A stretch of 64,000 nucleotides of DNA. It comes from Actinomycetota bacterium. Its GTDB lineage: Bacteria > Actinomycetota > Actinomycetes > Propionibacteriales > Propionibacteriaceae. The DNA lies in contig JAIUOT010000049.1 of NCBI GenBank assembly GCA_020161015.1, positions 92,101 through 156,100 on the forward strand, in the 5' to 3' direction. Numbering within the stretch: position 1 is the first letter of the stretch; every line of letters starts with the position of its first letter. A model generated the notes under the pieces. It ran no database searches. It was not told where the DNA came from and saw only the letters and a list, made by a program, of their open reading frames with translations. Made by a program: the position numbers and the translations under genes. Of the stretch, positions 54,682 to 63,216 are shown in pieces.

Positions 54682-57048
54682 TCAGTTGTCGTCCTCGGCG
54701 ATGAGCTCCGCACCCAGGTGCCGGATCATCAGCTCGTCGGTGGAGGCGGAGTCCTCGACCACGTCGTCCTCGCGGCTCGGCTCCTCTTCCGGCTCCGGGT
54801 CGGGCGGGGTCGCCTGCGAGCGGGTGGCGCGCAGGTTCGTGCGCGCCTCCTGCGCAGCCGCCGATCGGGCCGGGACGGCCGGAGCCGGCTGGGCTGCCGG
54901 CGAGGGGACGGGGGTCGCCGCTGCCGGCGCCGCCGACGCGTCCACGATCGGCTCGATGTGGAGGGCGACGCCGAGGACCTCCAGGATCGCCTCGCGGAGC
55001 ACGTCCGGGCTGCCGCCGCGGCCGAAGCTCTCCCTGGCGCCCACGTTCGACAGGCCGAGGGTGAGGACTCCCTCGCGCACCTCGACCACCTGGGCGTTCT
55101 GGCTGAGCAGGATCCAGGTGAAGCGGCGCCGGTTCTTCACGTTCTCGAGGATCTGCGGCCAGAAGCGGCGCAGGTCGGTCGTGCCCAGGCCACCGGTGGC
55201 CGGAGCGTCCGGGGCGGCCTCGGGGGCGTCCGCAGCCGGGACGTCCACCGCTCGGGCGTCCGCGGGAGGCGCGCTCGGGGGTGGGGCCTCGGCGGACCGT
55301 CCCGACACGGGGGCCGGCTCCGACGGTGTGCGGGTCGACGGTGGGGGGGTTGGCGATGACGCGACCGGCGATGGCGGGGTCGACCACGGTGGGGTCGAGG
55401 CTGGCTGTTCCGGCTGCTCCGGCGCCGTCGCGGCGGCCTGGGAGCGGGGCCGGGGTTCGGCTGACTCGCGCGCGGGGCGGGGTCGCCCGGCGGGCTCGGG
55501 GCGCGTGTGGGCGGGCTCGGTCTCCCGCGCGGGGGTGGGCGACGCAGCGGCGGGAGCGGTGGCCGCGGGCCGTGCTTCCGGTGCCGGGCCGTCCCCCATG
55601 CCGAGCCGCCGCTCGAGGCGGTCGAGCCGGGCGTGCACGCCCCGTCCATCCACGTCGGCGCCGGGCAGCAGGACCCGCGCGCACATCAGTTCGAGGTGCA
55701 GCCGGGGAGCGGTGGTGCCGCGCATCTCGGTGAGCCCGACCGCGATCACCTCCGCGGCGCGGGTCAGCTCGCCGGCACCGAGGGCGTTGGCCTGCGCGGC
55801 GAGGCGGTCTCCCTGGTCGCCGGAGACGTCCACCAGGCCGCTGGCGAGTGCCTCGGGCACGGCGGCGACGATGATCAGGTCGCGGAGGCGTCGCAGCAGG
55901 TCCTCGGCGAACCGGCGGGGGTCCTGGCCGACCTCGATCACCTTGTCGACCGCGGCGAAGACGCCGCGGGAGTCGCCGGCGGCGAAGGCGTCCACGATCT
56001 CGTCGAGCAGGGCGTCGGGGGTGTAGCCGAGCAGCGCCGCGGCCTGGGCGTAGCCGACCCCGTGCTCCCCGGCACCGCCCAGGAGCTGGTCGAGAACCGA
56101 CAGCGAGTCGCGCACTGAGCCGGCGCCGGCCCGCACCACCAGCGGCAGCACGGCGGGCTCGACGGGGATGCCCTCGGCCTCGCAGAGGGTGGCCAGGTAG
56201 CCCTGGAGCGTCTTCGGCGGCACCAGCCGGAAGGGGTAGTGATGCGTGCGCGAGCGGATCGTGCCGAGCACCTTGTCGGGCTCGGTCGTGGCGAACACGA
56301 AGCGGACGTGGGGCGGCGGCTCCTCCACCACCTTGAGCAGGGCGTTGAAGCCCTGCGGCGTCACCATGTGCGCCTCGTCGATGATGTAGATCTTGTAGCG
56401 GCTGTGCACCGGCGCGAAGAACGCCCGCTCGCGCAGGTCGCGGGCGTCGTCCACGCCGCCGTGGGACGCCGCGTCGATCTCGATCACGTCGATGCTGCCG
56501 GAGCCGCCGCGGGCGAGGTCGCGACACGACTGGCAGGTGCCGCACGGGGTGGGCGTCGGGCCCTCCGCGCAGTTCAGGCAGCGGGCGAGGATGCGCGCGG
56601 AGGTGGTCTTGCCGCACCCGCGCGGGCCGGAGAACAGGTAGGCGTGGTTGACCCGGTTGTTGGTGAGCGCCCGCTGGAGGGGCTCGGTCACGTGCTCCTG
56701 GCCGATCACCTCGGCGAAGGTGTCGGGCCGGTAGCGCCGGTAGAGCGCGAGCGGGGTGTCCGGACGCGTGACCTGCTCGTGCGGCTGGCGCAGCGCGTCC
56801 ACCACCTCCATCAGGGACGCGGTGACCTCTTCCTCGGAGCGGCGGTGCGGCCCGGCGAGGGACGGCTCGTCGACGTCGGCGGGCAGGTCCTCCACGGACG
56901 GGGCGTCCTCGGGCTCGCCGAAGAGGTCGGGACCCTCCTGGCCGAACAGGTCCGGGCCGTCCTGTCCGAAGAGCTCTTCCGGCTCCTCCTCGAACAGGTC
57001 GTCGTCGCGCTCGTCCACGGGTTGAACCTTACGGGTAGCCGGTGACAT
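54682..57048 (-). CDS. dnaX: DNA polymerase III subunits gamma and tau
   Basis: The 788-residue clamp-loader subunit has its normal start [21 protein letters not shown] only at about residue 100. The Walker A is [12 protein letters not shown] (141-152), then the zinc module CLNCAEG...CGTCQSC, DEAH in IIDEAHMVT, and the tau part with a long Pro/Ala/Thr-rich linker. The ~95-residue N-terminal extension is very acidic and repeats [26 protein letters not shown] near residue 93 is a possible alternative start. It lies immediately after the SRP RNA on the same strand. Confidence 0.9.
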   Translation of the reverse strand: MSPATRKVQPVDERDDDLFEEEPEELFGQDGPDLFGQEGPDLFGEPEDAPSVEDLPADVDEPSLAGPHRRSEEEVTASLMEVVDALRQPHEQVTRPDTPLALYRRYRPDTFAEVIGQEHVTEPLQRALTNNRVNHAYLFSGPRGCGKTTSARILARCLNCAEGPTPTPCGTCQSCRDLARGGSGSIDVIEIDAASHGGVDDARDLRERAFFAPVHSRYKIYIIDEAHMVTPQGFNALLKVVEEPPPHVRFVFATTEPDKVLGTIRSRTHHYPFRLVPPKTLQGYLATLCEAEGIPVEPAVLPLVVRAGAGSVRDSLSVLDQLLGGAGEHGVGYAQAAALLGYTPDALLDEIVDAFAAGDSRGVFAAVDKVIEVGQDPRRFAEDLLRRLRDLIIVAAVPEALASGLVDVSGDQGDRLAAQANALGAGELTRAAEVIAVGLTEMRGTTAPRLHLELMCARVLLPGADVDGRGVHARLDRLERRLGMGDGPAPEARPAATAPAAASPTPARETEPAHTRPEPAGRPRPARESAEPRPRSQAAATAPEQPEQPASTPPWSTPPSPVASSPTPPPSTRTPSEPAPVSGRSAEAPPPSAPPADARAVDVPAADAPEAAPDAPATGGLGTTDLRRFWPQILENVKNRRRFTWILLSQNAQVVEVREGVLTLGLSNVGARESFGRGGSPDVLREAILEVLGVALHIEPIVDASAAPAAATPVPSPAAQPAPAVPARSAAAQEARTNLRATRSQATPPDPEPEEEPSREDDVVEDSASTDELMIRHLGAELIAEDDN

Positions 57049-57065
57049 TTCCGATGCCGGCCGGA

Positions 57066-57160
57066 AATGCAGCGGCCCCCGCGCACCCGGAAGAGCTCAC
57101 TTACCCTTGCTGTCTTCCGACCCTGGGGGAGTTGGGCGAGGTACCGCCGCGCGGGGAACC
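57066..57160 (-). ncRNA. ffs: Signal recognition particle RNA, small bacterial type
   Basis: On the minus strand the hairpin core is GGGTCGGAAGACAGCAAGGGT (complement of 57104-57124), with the GGAA tetraloop and the AGCA of the SRP symmetric loop. The flanks GCGGCGG and CCGCTGC pair, as do CCTCGCCC and GGGTGCGCGG. In many actinobacteria ffs lies beside dnaX and a tRNA-Ser, as here. The exact ends are estimates. Confidence 0.72.
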
Positions 57161-57263
57161 GCTTCCTAGCGTACCGGCCCGCGACGAACGGAGCGAGTCG
57201 TGCCTCCCGGGGGTGGCGGGCGCTCGTCCGTGCGCTGGCGCCCGTGACGGTGCCGCCCGCGGG

Positions 57264-57376
57264 CGTCGAGGGCCAGCCTCCGGTGTCGAGGGCCACCCTT
57301 CCGCGTCGAGGGCCAGCGTTGTCGCCGAGGGCCAGCACCGGTGCGCGAGCCCTCGGCATTAGGGCTGGCCCTCAGT
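57264..57376. repeat. GAGGGCCAGC intergenic repeat, copy 2
   Basis: Four direct GTCGAGGGCCAGC-like units are followed by CGAGCCCTCGGC and GGCTGGCCCTCAG in inverse orientation. The block matches those at 4525-4612 and 57474-57570. Confidence 0.78.
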
Positions 57377-57473
57377 GGTGGCGCGTGGGTAGCCCGGTGT
57401 CCCGACGCCCGGGAGTGGGCCGCTGGGTCGACGGACGGCCTTCGGCCCGGCCCGGCGGACAGGGGTGATGCTG

Positions 57474-57570
57474 TGTCGAGGGCCAGCCCTCAGCGTCGAG
57501 AGCCAGCGTTGTGGCCGAGGGCCAGCACCGGTGTACGAGCCCTCGACGCCAAGGCTGGCCCTCGACGGAG
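57474..57570. repeat. GAGGGCCAGC intergenic repeat, copy 3
   Basis: Units GTCGAGGGCCAGC, GTCGAGAGCCAGC and CCGAGGGCCAGC are followed by inverted CGAGCCCTCGACG and GGCTGGCCCTCGAC. Copies 2 and 3 look like a tandem duplication with a ~210-bp period. Confidence 0.78.
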
Positions 57571-57690
57571 GCGGAGAGTGGCGGTGCGGCGGAGAGGGGC
57601 GGGGCGGAGGAGAGTGGCGGAGCGGCGAGAGTGCGGAGCGGGCCGAGTGGCGGAGCGGGGAGAGCGGCGGAGCGGCGGCGTGCGCAGAGG
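57571..57690. repeat. Purine-rich degenerate GGCGGAGCGG repeats
   Basis: The stretch consists of variants of GAGAGTGGCGGAGCGG repeated about six times with slips of one to a few bases. No gene is present. It joins the palindromic block to the nitrilase gene end. Confidence 0.6.
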
Positions 57691-57702
57691 GACGCGGGCC
57701 GG

Positions 57703-58497
57703 TCAGTCGAGGGGCGGCAGGGGGACGGCGTGCCGCAGCACGGGCAGGCGCTCACGGACGGCGGCCACGGCCGACAGGTCGAGGTCGACGACCCCGAGTT
57801 CGTCGTCCTCGCCGAGTTCGAGAAGCACCGCGCCGGTCGGGTCGATCACCAGGGAGTGGCCGATGCCCGTGGGTGCCGGTCCTGTCGCCACGGCCGGTGG
57901 CACGGACTGGTCGACCGCGACGACGAAGCTGGTGGAGTCCATCGCGCGGGCGGTCACCAGCGTCCGCCACTGGTGCAGCTTGGCCTCGCCCGGAGCCCAC
58001 GACGCGGGCAGCACGACCAGTTCCGCCCCCAGCGCGGCGAGGTGGGTGAACAGCCCTGGGAAGCGGACGTCGTAGCACGTCGCGAGCCCGACCCGGTGCC
58101 CGGCCAGGTCGAAGGTGACCGGCCGCGACCCCGGCTCGATCTGGCGGGACTCGGCGTAGCCGAGGGCGTCGAAGAGGTGCAGCTTGTCGTAGCGCGCCTC
58201 GGCGCCACCGGTCACGAGCAGGGTGTTGCGGACGCGGGGCGTGTCCGTGGTGGTGAACATTCCCGCGACGATCGTGACGCCGAGGTCGGCCGCGATGGCG
58301 CGGACGCCGCCCGCCCACGGGCCGTCGAAGGGCTCGGCCGCCTCCGCGCGCGGACGCGCGAAAGAGGACATCGCCGCCTCAGGGAACACGACCAGCTCCG
58401 CGGAGCGTGCCGCGGCCTCGGTGGCGAACTCGCGGACGCGGGCCAGGTTCCCGGCCGGATCCGTCGATGCTGCGAACTGGGCGAGGGCGACGCGCAT
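57703..58497 (-). CDS. Carbon-nitrogen hydrolase (nitrilase superfamily, omega-amidase-like)
   Basis: The 264-residue protein has the Glu-Lys-Cys triad: VVFPEAAMSSF (Glu), ARYDKLHLFDA (Lys) and GLATCYDVRFPGLF (Cys). Features resemble Nit2/deaminated glutathione amidase or omega-amidase, enzymes that clean up 2-oxo amides. ATG 58497 starts MRVALAQF, the family N-terminus; the frame opens 14 codons earlier. Single gene before tRNA-Ser. Confidence 0.9.
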   Translation of the reverse strand: MRVALAQFAASTDPAGNLARVREFATEAAARSAELVVFPEAAMSSFARPRAEAAEPFDGPWAGGVRAIAADLGVTIVAGMFTTTDTPRVRNTLLVTGGAEARYDKLHLFDALGYAESRQIEPGSRPVTFDLAGHRVGLATCYDVRFPGLFTHLAALGAELVVLPASWAPGEAKLHQWRTLVTARAMDSTSFVVAVDQSVPPAVATGPAPTGIGHSLVIDPTGAVLLELGEDDELGVVDLDLSAVAAVRERLPVLRHAVPLPPLD

Positions 58498-58632
58498 GGC
58501 GCCAGCCTCGCACGGAAGCGCGCGCTTTGGCCCGGCCACGGGGACGGATTCGCCGCGCGGACCGCCTCCGGCAGGGGCGACCCCGGCCGGCCGGACGCGT
58601 GGATTGTGCCCGTGACAAGCACCGACGCCGAG

Positions 58633-58663
58633 TTGGAGTTATCCCGTCGGATCCCGGTATCCT
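58633..58663 (+). promoter_or_regulatory. tRNA-Ser(GGA) promoter
   Basis: TTGGAG (58633-58638) and TATCCT (58658-58663) with a 19-bp spacer, just 7 nt before the tRNA. Confidence 0.5.
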
Positions 58664-58670
58664 TCTCCGC

Positions 58671-58755
58671 GGAGGATTCGCCTAGAGGCCTATGGCGCTC
58701 GCTTGGAAAGCGGGTTGGGTTCACGCCCTCACGAGTTCGAATCTCGTATCCTCCG
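58671..58755 (+). tRNA. tRNA-Ser(GGA)
   Basis: An 85-nt class II tRNA. Acceptor GGAGGAT/ATCCTCC, anticodon stem CGCT/AGCG with loop TTGGAAA giving GGA, long variable arm (GGGTTGGGTTCACGCCCTC), T-loop TTCGAAT. Accessory genes follow, so it may be an integration site. Confidence 0.95.
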
Positions 58756-58763
58756 CGCTCGGA

Positions 58764-58813
58764 AACCGGCTTTGACTAGGCTTTATAGCCTGTCGGAGCC
58801 GGTTCTGTTTTCG
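58764..58813 (+). terminator. Terminator after tRNA-Ser(GGA)
   Basis: AACCGGCT (58764-58771) pairs with AGCCGGTT (58797-58804); an inner AGGC/GCCT stem lies in the loop. CTGTTTTCGG follows, giving a short T-run. Confidence 0.8.
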
Positions 58814-58817
58814 GCTC

Positions 58818-58839
58818 GTTCCCTTAGCGTTCCCTTAGC
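58818..58839 (+). repeat. 11-bp tandem direct repeat beside the tRNA
   Basis: GTTCCCTTAGC occurs twice back to back (58818-58828 and 58829-58839), just after the tRNA-Ser terminator. It marks the start of the accessory region and may be a recombinase-related site. Confidence 0.6.
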
Positions 58840-58969
58840 AAACGGGCCCTCGACAGCCATGTCCTTCAAGGAGGGCTTACTCGGGCGTCAGTTGGACATC
58901 GCGAGGGACGTCCGACTCGATCCGATTCAGGGGTCGTCGAGGGTCGTCGAGGGGCGTCCACCGGAGTCC

Positions 58970-59743
58970 TCAGGCGGCGTAGGTGCCGGGTGTGGTGCCG
59001 AGGGTTTTGCGGAAGTGGCGGGTGAGGTGGGCCTGGTCGTGGAATCCGGCCTCCGTGGCTGCTTGGGCTGGGGTGTGTCCGGTGAGCAGGAGGTGGCGGG
59101 CGAGGTCGACGCGGCGTCCGGTGAGGTAGCGGTGGGGTGGGATGCCGTAGGCCTGGGAGAAAGATCGGACGAGGTGGCTGGGGTGGACGCCGAGCGCGGT
59201 GGCGGCGTCGGCGATGGTGATGGTGTCGGGGAACCGTTCGTCGAGCAGGTCTCGTAGTCGCCGGGCGAGCGGGGTGTCCCTGGTGTGGCTGGCCGGGGCG
59301 CCGAGGTGGCCCAGGAGCGCGTCCCGGAGCATCAGGACACCGGACTCGGCGGCCATCGCTTCGCCCGGATCGTCGAGCGCAGCATGGACCCTTGTCAGGA
59401 TCGAGATCGCTCGCAGGTCGCGTAGTGAGGGGTTGTCGACCGCGGCGCCGATGCAGCGGCCGGGGAGCCAGTCGGATTCGAAGTAGAGGACGCGTTTTCG
59501 GTAGGGCTGTCCGGGAACGGCGGGGCGTCCGTCGTGGGGCACGTCGGGTGGCAGGACGGTGATGAGGTCGCGGGTGGCGTGGTGTTCGGCACGGTCGAGG
59601 GCGTAGGCGACAGCGCCGGTGTCGACGATGAGCACGGTCCAGTCAGTGTGGGTGTGGACGGGGTAGGCGTGCTCGAAGGTGGCGTGCAGCGCTTCCCGGA
59701 CGCCGGGAACGTCCGGGTGCCATGCGTGTACCGCCTCGGCCAT
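58970..59743 (-). CDS. AraC-family transcriptional regulator
   Basis: The 257-residue protein has an AraC-type ligand domain (about 15-150; PVHTHTDWTVLIVDTGAVAY, LPPDVPHDGRP) and a double HTH C-terminus (DTITIADAATALGVHPSHLVRSFSQAYGIPPHRYLTGRRVDLARHLLLTGHTPAQAATEAGFHDQAHLTRHFRKTLGTTPGTYAA). ATG 59743 is chosen because TACGTT ends 6 nt before it, so it is likely leaderless. It is divergent from a DUF2000 gene 49 bp away, which it probably regulates. Confidence 0.9.
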   Translation of the reverse strand: MAEAVHAWHPDVPGVREALHATFEHAYPVHTHTDWTVLIVDTGAVAYALDRAEHHATRDLITVLPPDVPHDGRPAVPGQPYRKRVLYFESDWLPGRCIGAAVDNPSLRDLRAISILTRVHAALDDPGEAMAAESGVLMLRDALLGHLGAPASHTRDTPLARRLRDLLDERFPDTITIADAATALGVHPSHLVRSFSQAYGIPPHRYLTGRRVDLARHLLLTGHTPAQAATEAGFHDQAHLTRHFRKTLGTTPGTYAA

Positions 59744-59792
59744 GCAAGAAACGTACAAGACATCGCTGTGCCGGGCCGGTGAGGATCGGGTT

Positions 59793-60233
59793 GTGCACGC
59801 ATCCCAAGATCCGCCAGAGCCGGTCCGTTTCGACACGAAGGTCGTGGTCGTCCTGACCGAGGGGCTGCTGGCCTGGCAGGAGCTGAACGTGACCGCCTTT
59901 CTGATCAGCGGGATCGCGACCAGCGAGCCGGGCCTGGTCGGGGAGCCGTACCGGGACGCCGACGGGGCGGAGTATCTGCCGATGCTGCGCCAGCCGGTGG
60001 TGGTGATGACCGCGGCCGCTGAGGCGTTGGGCGTGATGCGTGCTCGTGCGCAGGGTCGCGGGTTGCCGCTGGCGATCTATACCCGTGATCTGTTCGGCAC
60101 CGGTCACGACGACGCGAATCGGGCGGCGGTTGCTGCGGTCGGGACCGACAATCTGGAGCTGGTCGGGATCGCGGTCCGCGGGCCGCGCAACGCCGTGGAC
60201 AGGCTCGTCAAGGGCGCCCGGATGCACCCTTGA
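59793..60233 (+). CDS. DUF2000-family protein
   Basis: The 146-residue protein resembles DUF2000, a peptidyl-tRNA hydrolase 2-like fold: KVVVVLTEGLLAWQELNVTAFLISGIATSEPGLVGEPYRDADGAEYLPMLRQPVVVMTA and LAIYTRDLFGTGHDDANRAAVAAV. The family often sits next to AraC regulators; function is unknown. The start is GTG 59793 behind GAGG. It is followed 27 bp later by a MerB-like gene. Confidence 0.85.
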   Translation: MHASQDPPEPVRFDTKVVVVLTEGLLAWQELNVTAFLISGIATSEPGLVGEPYRDADGAEYLPMLRQPVVVMTAAAEALGVMRARAQGRGLPLAIYTRDLFGTGHDDANRAAVAAVGTDNLELVGIAVRGPRNAVDRLVKGARMHP

Positions 60234-60260
60234 TTCCGACATCATCAGGAAGGAATTGGG

Positions 60261-60941
60261 ATGCTGACCGCTGACACCGTACGGGTCCGCTCGATCGTCT
60301 ATGAAACGTTCGTGCGTGAGGGCCGGGCCCCCTCGATCGCCGAACTGGCTCGGATCACCGCCACGGACCCGGACGCGATCCGGTCCCTGCAGCGCGACCT
60401 CGCGCGGGCCCACGCGATCGTGCTGAGTCCCGACGGCGACGCGATCCGGATGGCGCACCCGTTCACGGCCGCGCCGATGGCGTTCGTGGTGACACCGCTC
60501 GACGGGCATGACGACCGGCGCTGGTGGGGTGGTTGCGCCTGGGACTCGTTCGGGATCAGCGCAGCCCTCGACCTGGACGTCCGCATCGACACCGCCTGCC
60601 CCCACTGCGGCACCCCGATCAGCTACACCGCCGGCCCGGGCACACCGCCGCCGGACGGCCTCGCCGTCCGCTTCCCGAAGCCTGCAGCGCTGTGGTGGGA
60701 CGACGTTGTCGACACCTGCACCCGGATCCGGACGTTCTGCAGCACGGACCACGCCGAGATGTGGACCGAACAGCACGACCCGGGTGCTGGCTACATCGCC
60801 TCCGCGACCACCGTGTGGCGGCTCGCTCAGCCCTGGTACGGCGACCGTCTGGACGCCGGCTTCCAACCCCACTCCCGCGACCACAACCAGCGACTCCTCG
60901 ACGACTGCGGACTCACCGGAGACTTCTGGCACCTGCCCTGA
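60261..60941 (+). CDS. Organomercurial lyase (MerB)-like protein
   Basis: The 226-residue protein carries the three MerB catalytic residues in the right order: C92 and D95 in GGCAWDSFG, and C160 in IRTFCSTDH (MerB of R831b: C96, D99, C159). An N-terminal helical part (about 1-65) resembles the MerB winged helix. An extra CPHC (113-116) could bind metal. No merA, merT or merR is nearby, so it may act on other organometals or have another role. AAGGAATTGGG precedes the ATG. Confidence 0.78.
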   Translation: MLTADTVRVRSIVYETFVREGRAPSIAELARITATDPDAIRSLQRDLARAHAIVLSPDGDAIRMAHPFTAAPMAFVVTPLDGHDDRRWWGGCAWDSFGISAALDLDVRIDTACPHCGTPISYTAGPGTPPPDGLAVRFPKPAALWWDDVVDTCTRIRTFCSTDHAEMWTEQHDPGAGYIASATTVWRLAQPWYGDRLDAGFQPHSRDHNQRLLDDCGLTGDFWHLP

Positions 60942-60986
60942 CCAGCGAGATGCCGCACGTCACTCGCCGAGGCGTCGGTCCACAAC

Positions 60987-61529
60987 TCAGTCGAGTTCAT
61001 TGAGCCCAGCCTGGAGCTTGCCGATGATCGATCCGAGGACGCCAGAGGCGAGAAGGCCTGAGCCGAGGGGGCCGGCCGGGTCCTCGCCGCGGGGTGGGAG
61101 CCGACGCAGGGCCGTGCGGACCGGGTCCGTCATGTGGTCCAGCTGCCAACTGATCTCGGCATCAATGGCGTCCTCGCCGGAGGCGAGCCCGGCGGCCTTG
61201 GCGCCGTAGGCGGCGGCACCCAGAGCGTGGGCTCCCATGTGCGCGACACCGGACGCCTGGGCTGCGGACCGGGCCGCAGCCACCGCAGCCGGGCCGACCA
61301 CGGCGCTGGCTGCACGGCCGGCGACGAAGCGCTGGCGGATCTGTCCGGCGGCGTCCAGCTCGCCGCGTCCGAACGCCTTCGCGCGGGCGATCGCGTCGGC
61401 CGGACGTGCGTCCGAGGGTGCTTCGGCTTCGAACAGGGGCAGCGCCCGTTCGGCGCAGTCGGCAGCCCACAGGGCAACCGTCCGGCGGTCGGCTTCGCTG
61501 AGCGTCTGCGGTGAACCCACGACCCCCAC
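60987..61529 (-). CDS. Imm5-family putative immunity protein
   Basis: The 180-residue protein matches the Imm5 pattern (TVALWAADCAERALPLFEAEAPSDARPADAIARAKAFGRGELDAAGQIRQRF; then AHMGAHALGAAAYGAKAAG). The family is predicted to neutralise toxins of polymorphic systems, though direct data are few. No toxin gene is adjacent here. GTG 61529 follows GGGAGG. It relates to the protein at 52232. Confidence 0.75.
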   Translation of the reverse strand: MGVVGSPQTLSEADRRTVALWAADCAERALPLFEAEAPSDARPADAIARAKAFGRGELDAAGQIRQRFVAGRAASAVVGPAAVAAARSAAQASGVAHMGAHALGAAAYGAKAAGLASGEDAIDAEISWQLDHMTDPVRTALRRLPPRGEDPAGPLGSGLLASGVLGSIIGKLQAGLNELD

Positions 61530-61643
61530 GCTCGCACACCTCCCGCCACTCGCCGAGAAGATCGTCTGTCCGGATCGGCCCCTTTCCCAGGCTTAAGGGG
61601 GTAGCCAGTCGCGTCGCTGGCGATACCGATCGAGGAGCCCGCC

Positions 61644-61865
61644 ATGACCATGAGTGCCGCCGGCGTGAAGCCGGAGTTCGTCTCCCTGCAGCAGGCAGCC
61701 GTGTTGTACAGCGTCAGTGTTGACCTGCTGCGTCAGCGGATCGCCGCCGGGGAGTTGCCCGCGGTGCATGCCGGACGGCGGCTGATCCGGGTCCGGCTGG
61801 ACGACCTGAAGCGGGTCTTCCGTCCTGTCCCCTCGGTGTACACGCGGTCGCGGCGCGCCTCATGA
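61644..61865 (+). CDS. Excisionase-like helix-turn-helix protein
   Basis: The 73-residue protein is an HTH_17/excisionase-type DNA-binding domain: EFVSLQQAAVLYSVSVDLLRQRIAAGELPAVHAGRRLIRVRLDDLKRVF. Proteins of this size serve as excisionases (Xis) or plasmid/ICE regulators. The stop overlaps the next ATG. A mobile-element origin of this region is supported by it and by ArdC downstream. Confidence 0.88.
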   Translation: MTMSAAGVKPEFVSLQQAAVLYSVSVDLLRQRIAAGELPAVHAGRRLIRVRLDDLKRVFRPVPSVYTRSRRAS

Positions 61866-62023
61866 CCAGCCCTGGGGTGATGACCGAGACGCCGACCCGC
61901 GATCGGCCGCTGGTGCTGTACGACCTGCTGGAACAGATCGCCTTGCTCGAGCTTGTCGGAGCCGGCCCGGCTGAGATCGAGCGGCTGGCACAGGAGTATC
62001 GGCGGCTGCGGGCGGGGCTGTGA
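61862..62023 (+). CDS. Small hypothetical protein between xis-like and ardC genes
   Basis: The ORF codes for 53 residues (MTSPGVMTETPTRDRPLVLY..., then DLLEQIALLELVGAGPAEIERLAQEYRRLRAGL). It overlaps the excisionase-like gene by 4 bp (ATGA) and ArdC by 1 bp (TGATG), so a real translationally coupled gene is likely. No domain is recognised; a helical protein is predicted. Confidence 0.65.
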   Translation: MTSPGVMTETPTRDRPLVLYDLLEQIALLELVGAGPAEIERLAQEYRRLRAGL

Positions 62024-63129
62024 TGGCCGGCCGAGCTCTGACCGATGCGCAGCGGGAGGCTGCCGATCGGGCCCGCCGCGAGGCGGTCGAGCAGTTGCAT
62101 GAGCAGTTGGCGGACGGGATCGCGAACCTGGATGACAAGGACGCCTGGCAGCGGTGGCTGGGCATGGCGTCCAAGCTGCACAGGTACAGCTTCAACAACG
62201 TGATGCTGACGATGCTGCAGAAGCCGGACGCGACGATGATCGCCGGCTACCGGGCCTGGCAGGCGATGGGCCACCAGGTGCGGCGCGGGGAGAAGTCGAT
62301 CAAGATCCTCGGCCCGGTCACCCGCAAGGTCGAACTGGTCGACCGGATCACGGGTGAGCCGATCCGGGACAACGATGGTCGGCCGCAGTACGTCCGGCAG
62401 CTGGTCGGAGTCCGCCCGGTGAGTGTGTTCGACGCGAGCCAGGTCGACCCTCCGGTCGAGTCCCCGCCTGAGCCGACGCTCTTGCGCGGTCAGGCCCCTC
62501 CGGGGTTGTGGGATTCGCTGGCCGAGATGGTGGAGGCGGAAGGCTTCCGGCTGAGCCGCGGCGACTGCGGCGGCGCCAATGGGCTCACTGACTACCTGGG
62601 CCGGGAGGTTCGGGTCCGGGCCGATGTGGACGACGCCCAAGCGGTGAAGACGCTCGCCCACGAGCTGGCGCACGTGCTGATCCGTCCCGATCCGGGTGAG
62701 CCGTACGCAGGCGCGTGCCGCGGCCGTCGGGAGGTGGAGGCAGAGTCGGTGGCGTACGTGGTCGCGGCCGCGCACCACTTGGACACCAGCCAGTACACGT
62801 TCAACTACGTCGCCGGCTGGGCCACCCAGGCCGCCACCCCTGAGCACGGCATCGAGGCGGTCGTCGCCGAGACCGGGGCCCGGGTGATCGCGACCGCTGA
62901 TGCGATCCTGGCCCACACCAAGCCCGCCGACCTCGAGACCAGGCTGATCGACGCGGTCGCCGAAGATCTCGGGGTGGGCGTGTCCTCATCGCCGAGGATT
63001 GCTCCCCGGCCGGCTGAGCCCGAAGTGTGGGAGACGGTCACGCATAACCCAAGCCCTGGGGCACTTGAGGAGGCCCGTAGACCGATCCCGCTTGATCGCA
63101 GCGTCCATGCGGCGGGCATGGAAATCTGA
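62023..63129 (+). CDS. ArdC-like antirestriction protein with metallopeptidase domain
   Basis: The 368-residue protein combines an ArdC N-terminal ssDNA-binding region (about 20-105: DDKDAWQRWLGMASKLHRYSFNNVMLTMLQKPDATMIAGYRAWQAMGHQVRRGEKSIKILGP) with a zinc-peptidase core (TLAHELAHVLI, second zinc ligand region EVEAESVAYVV) at about 205-250. ArdC protects conjugative DNA from restriction after entry. The ATG overlaps the previous stop (TGATG). Confidence 0.88.
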   Translation: MAGRALTDAQREAADRARREAVEQLHEQLADGIANLDDKDAWQRWLGMASKLHRYSFNNVMLTMLQKPDATMIAGYRAWQAMGHQVRRGEKSIKILGPVTRKVELVDRITGEPIRDNDGRPQYVRQLVGVRPVSVFDASQVDPPVESPPEPTLLRGQAPPGLWDSLAEMVEAEGFRLSRGDCGGANGLTDYLGREVRVRADVDDAQAVKTLAHELAHVLIRPDPGEPYAGACRGRREVEAESVAYVVAAAHHLDTSQYTFNYVAGWATQAATPEHGIEAVVAETGARVIATADAILAHTKPADLETRLIDAVAEDLGVGVSSSPRIAPRPAEPEVWETVTHNPSPGALEEARRPIPLDRSVHAAGMEI

Positions 63130-63168
63130 CCGCGGTCACGGTTGTGGTGTCCACGCGTGCGGGAGGTG

Positions 63169-63193
63169 ATTCTTGCCCCACCCGGGCAAGAAT
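63169..63193. promoter_or_regulatory. ATTCTTGCC-N7-GGCAAGAAT palindrome, promoter copy
   Basis: The inverted repeat (arms 63169-63177 and 63185-63193; 10 bp if the next base pair is counted) lies 24 bp before the DUF1016 gene. An identical pair of arms with the same 7-bp spacing lies inside the gene at 63418-63442. Confidence 0.75.
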
Positions 63194-63216
63194 GAGGTCG
63201 TCGATCGACAAGGAGC

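Noticed and set aside
58782..58900. C-terminal remnant of a tyrosine integrase on the minus strand next to tRNA-Ser
   Set aside because: A short open frame (ending in AENRTGSDRL) exists, but no catalytic motif is visible and the frame is soon closed upstream, so it is not annotated as an integrase remnant.
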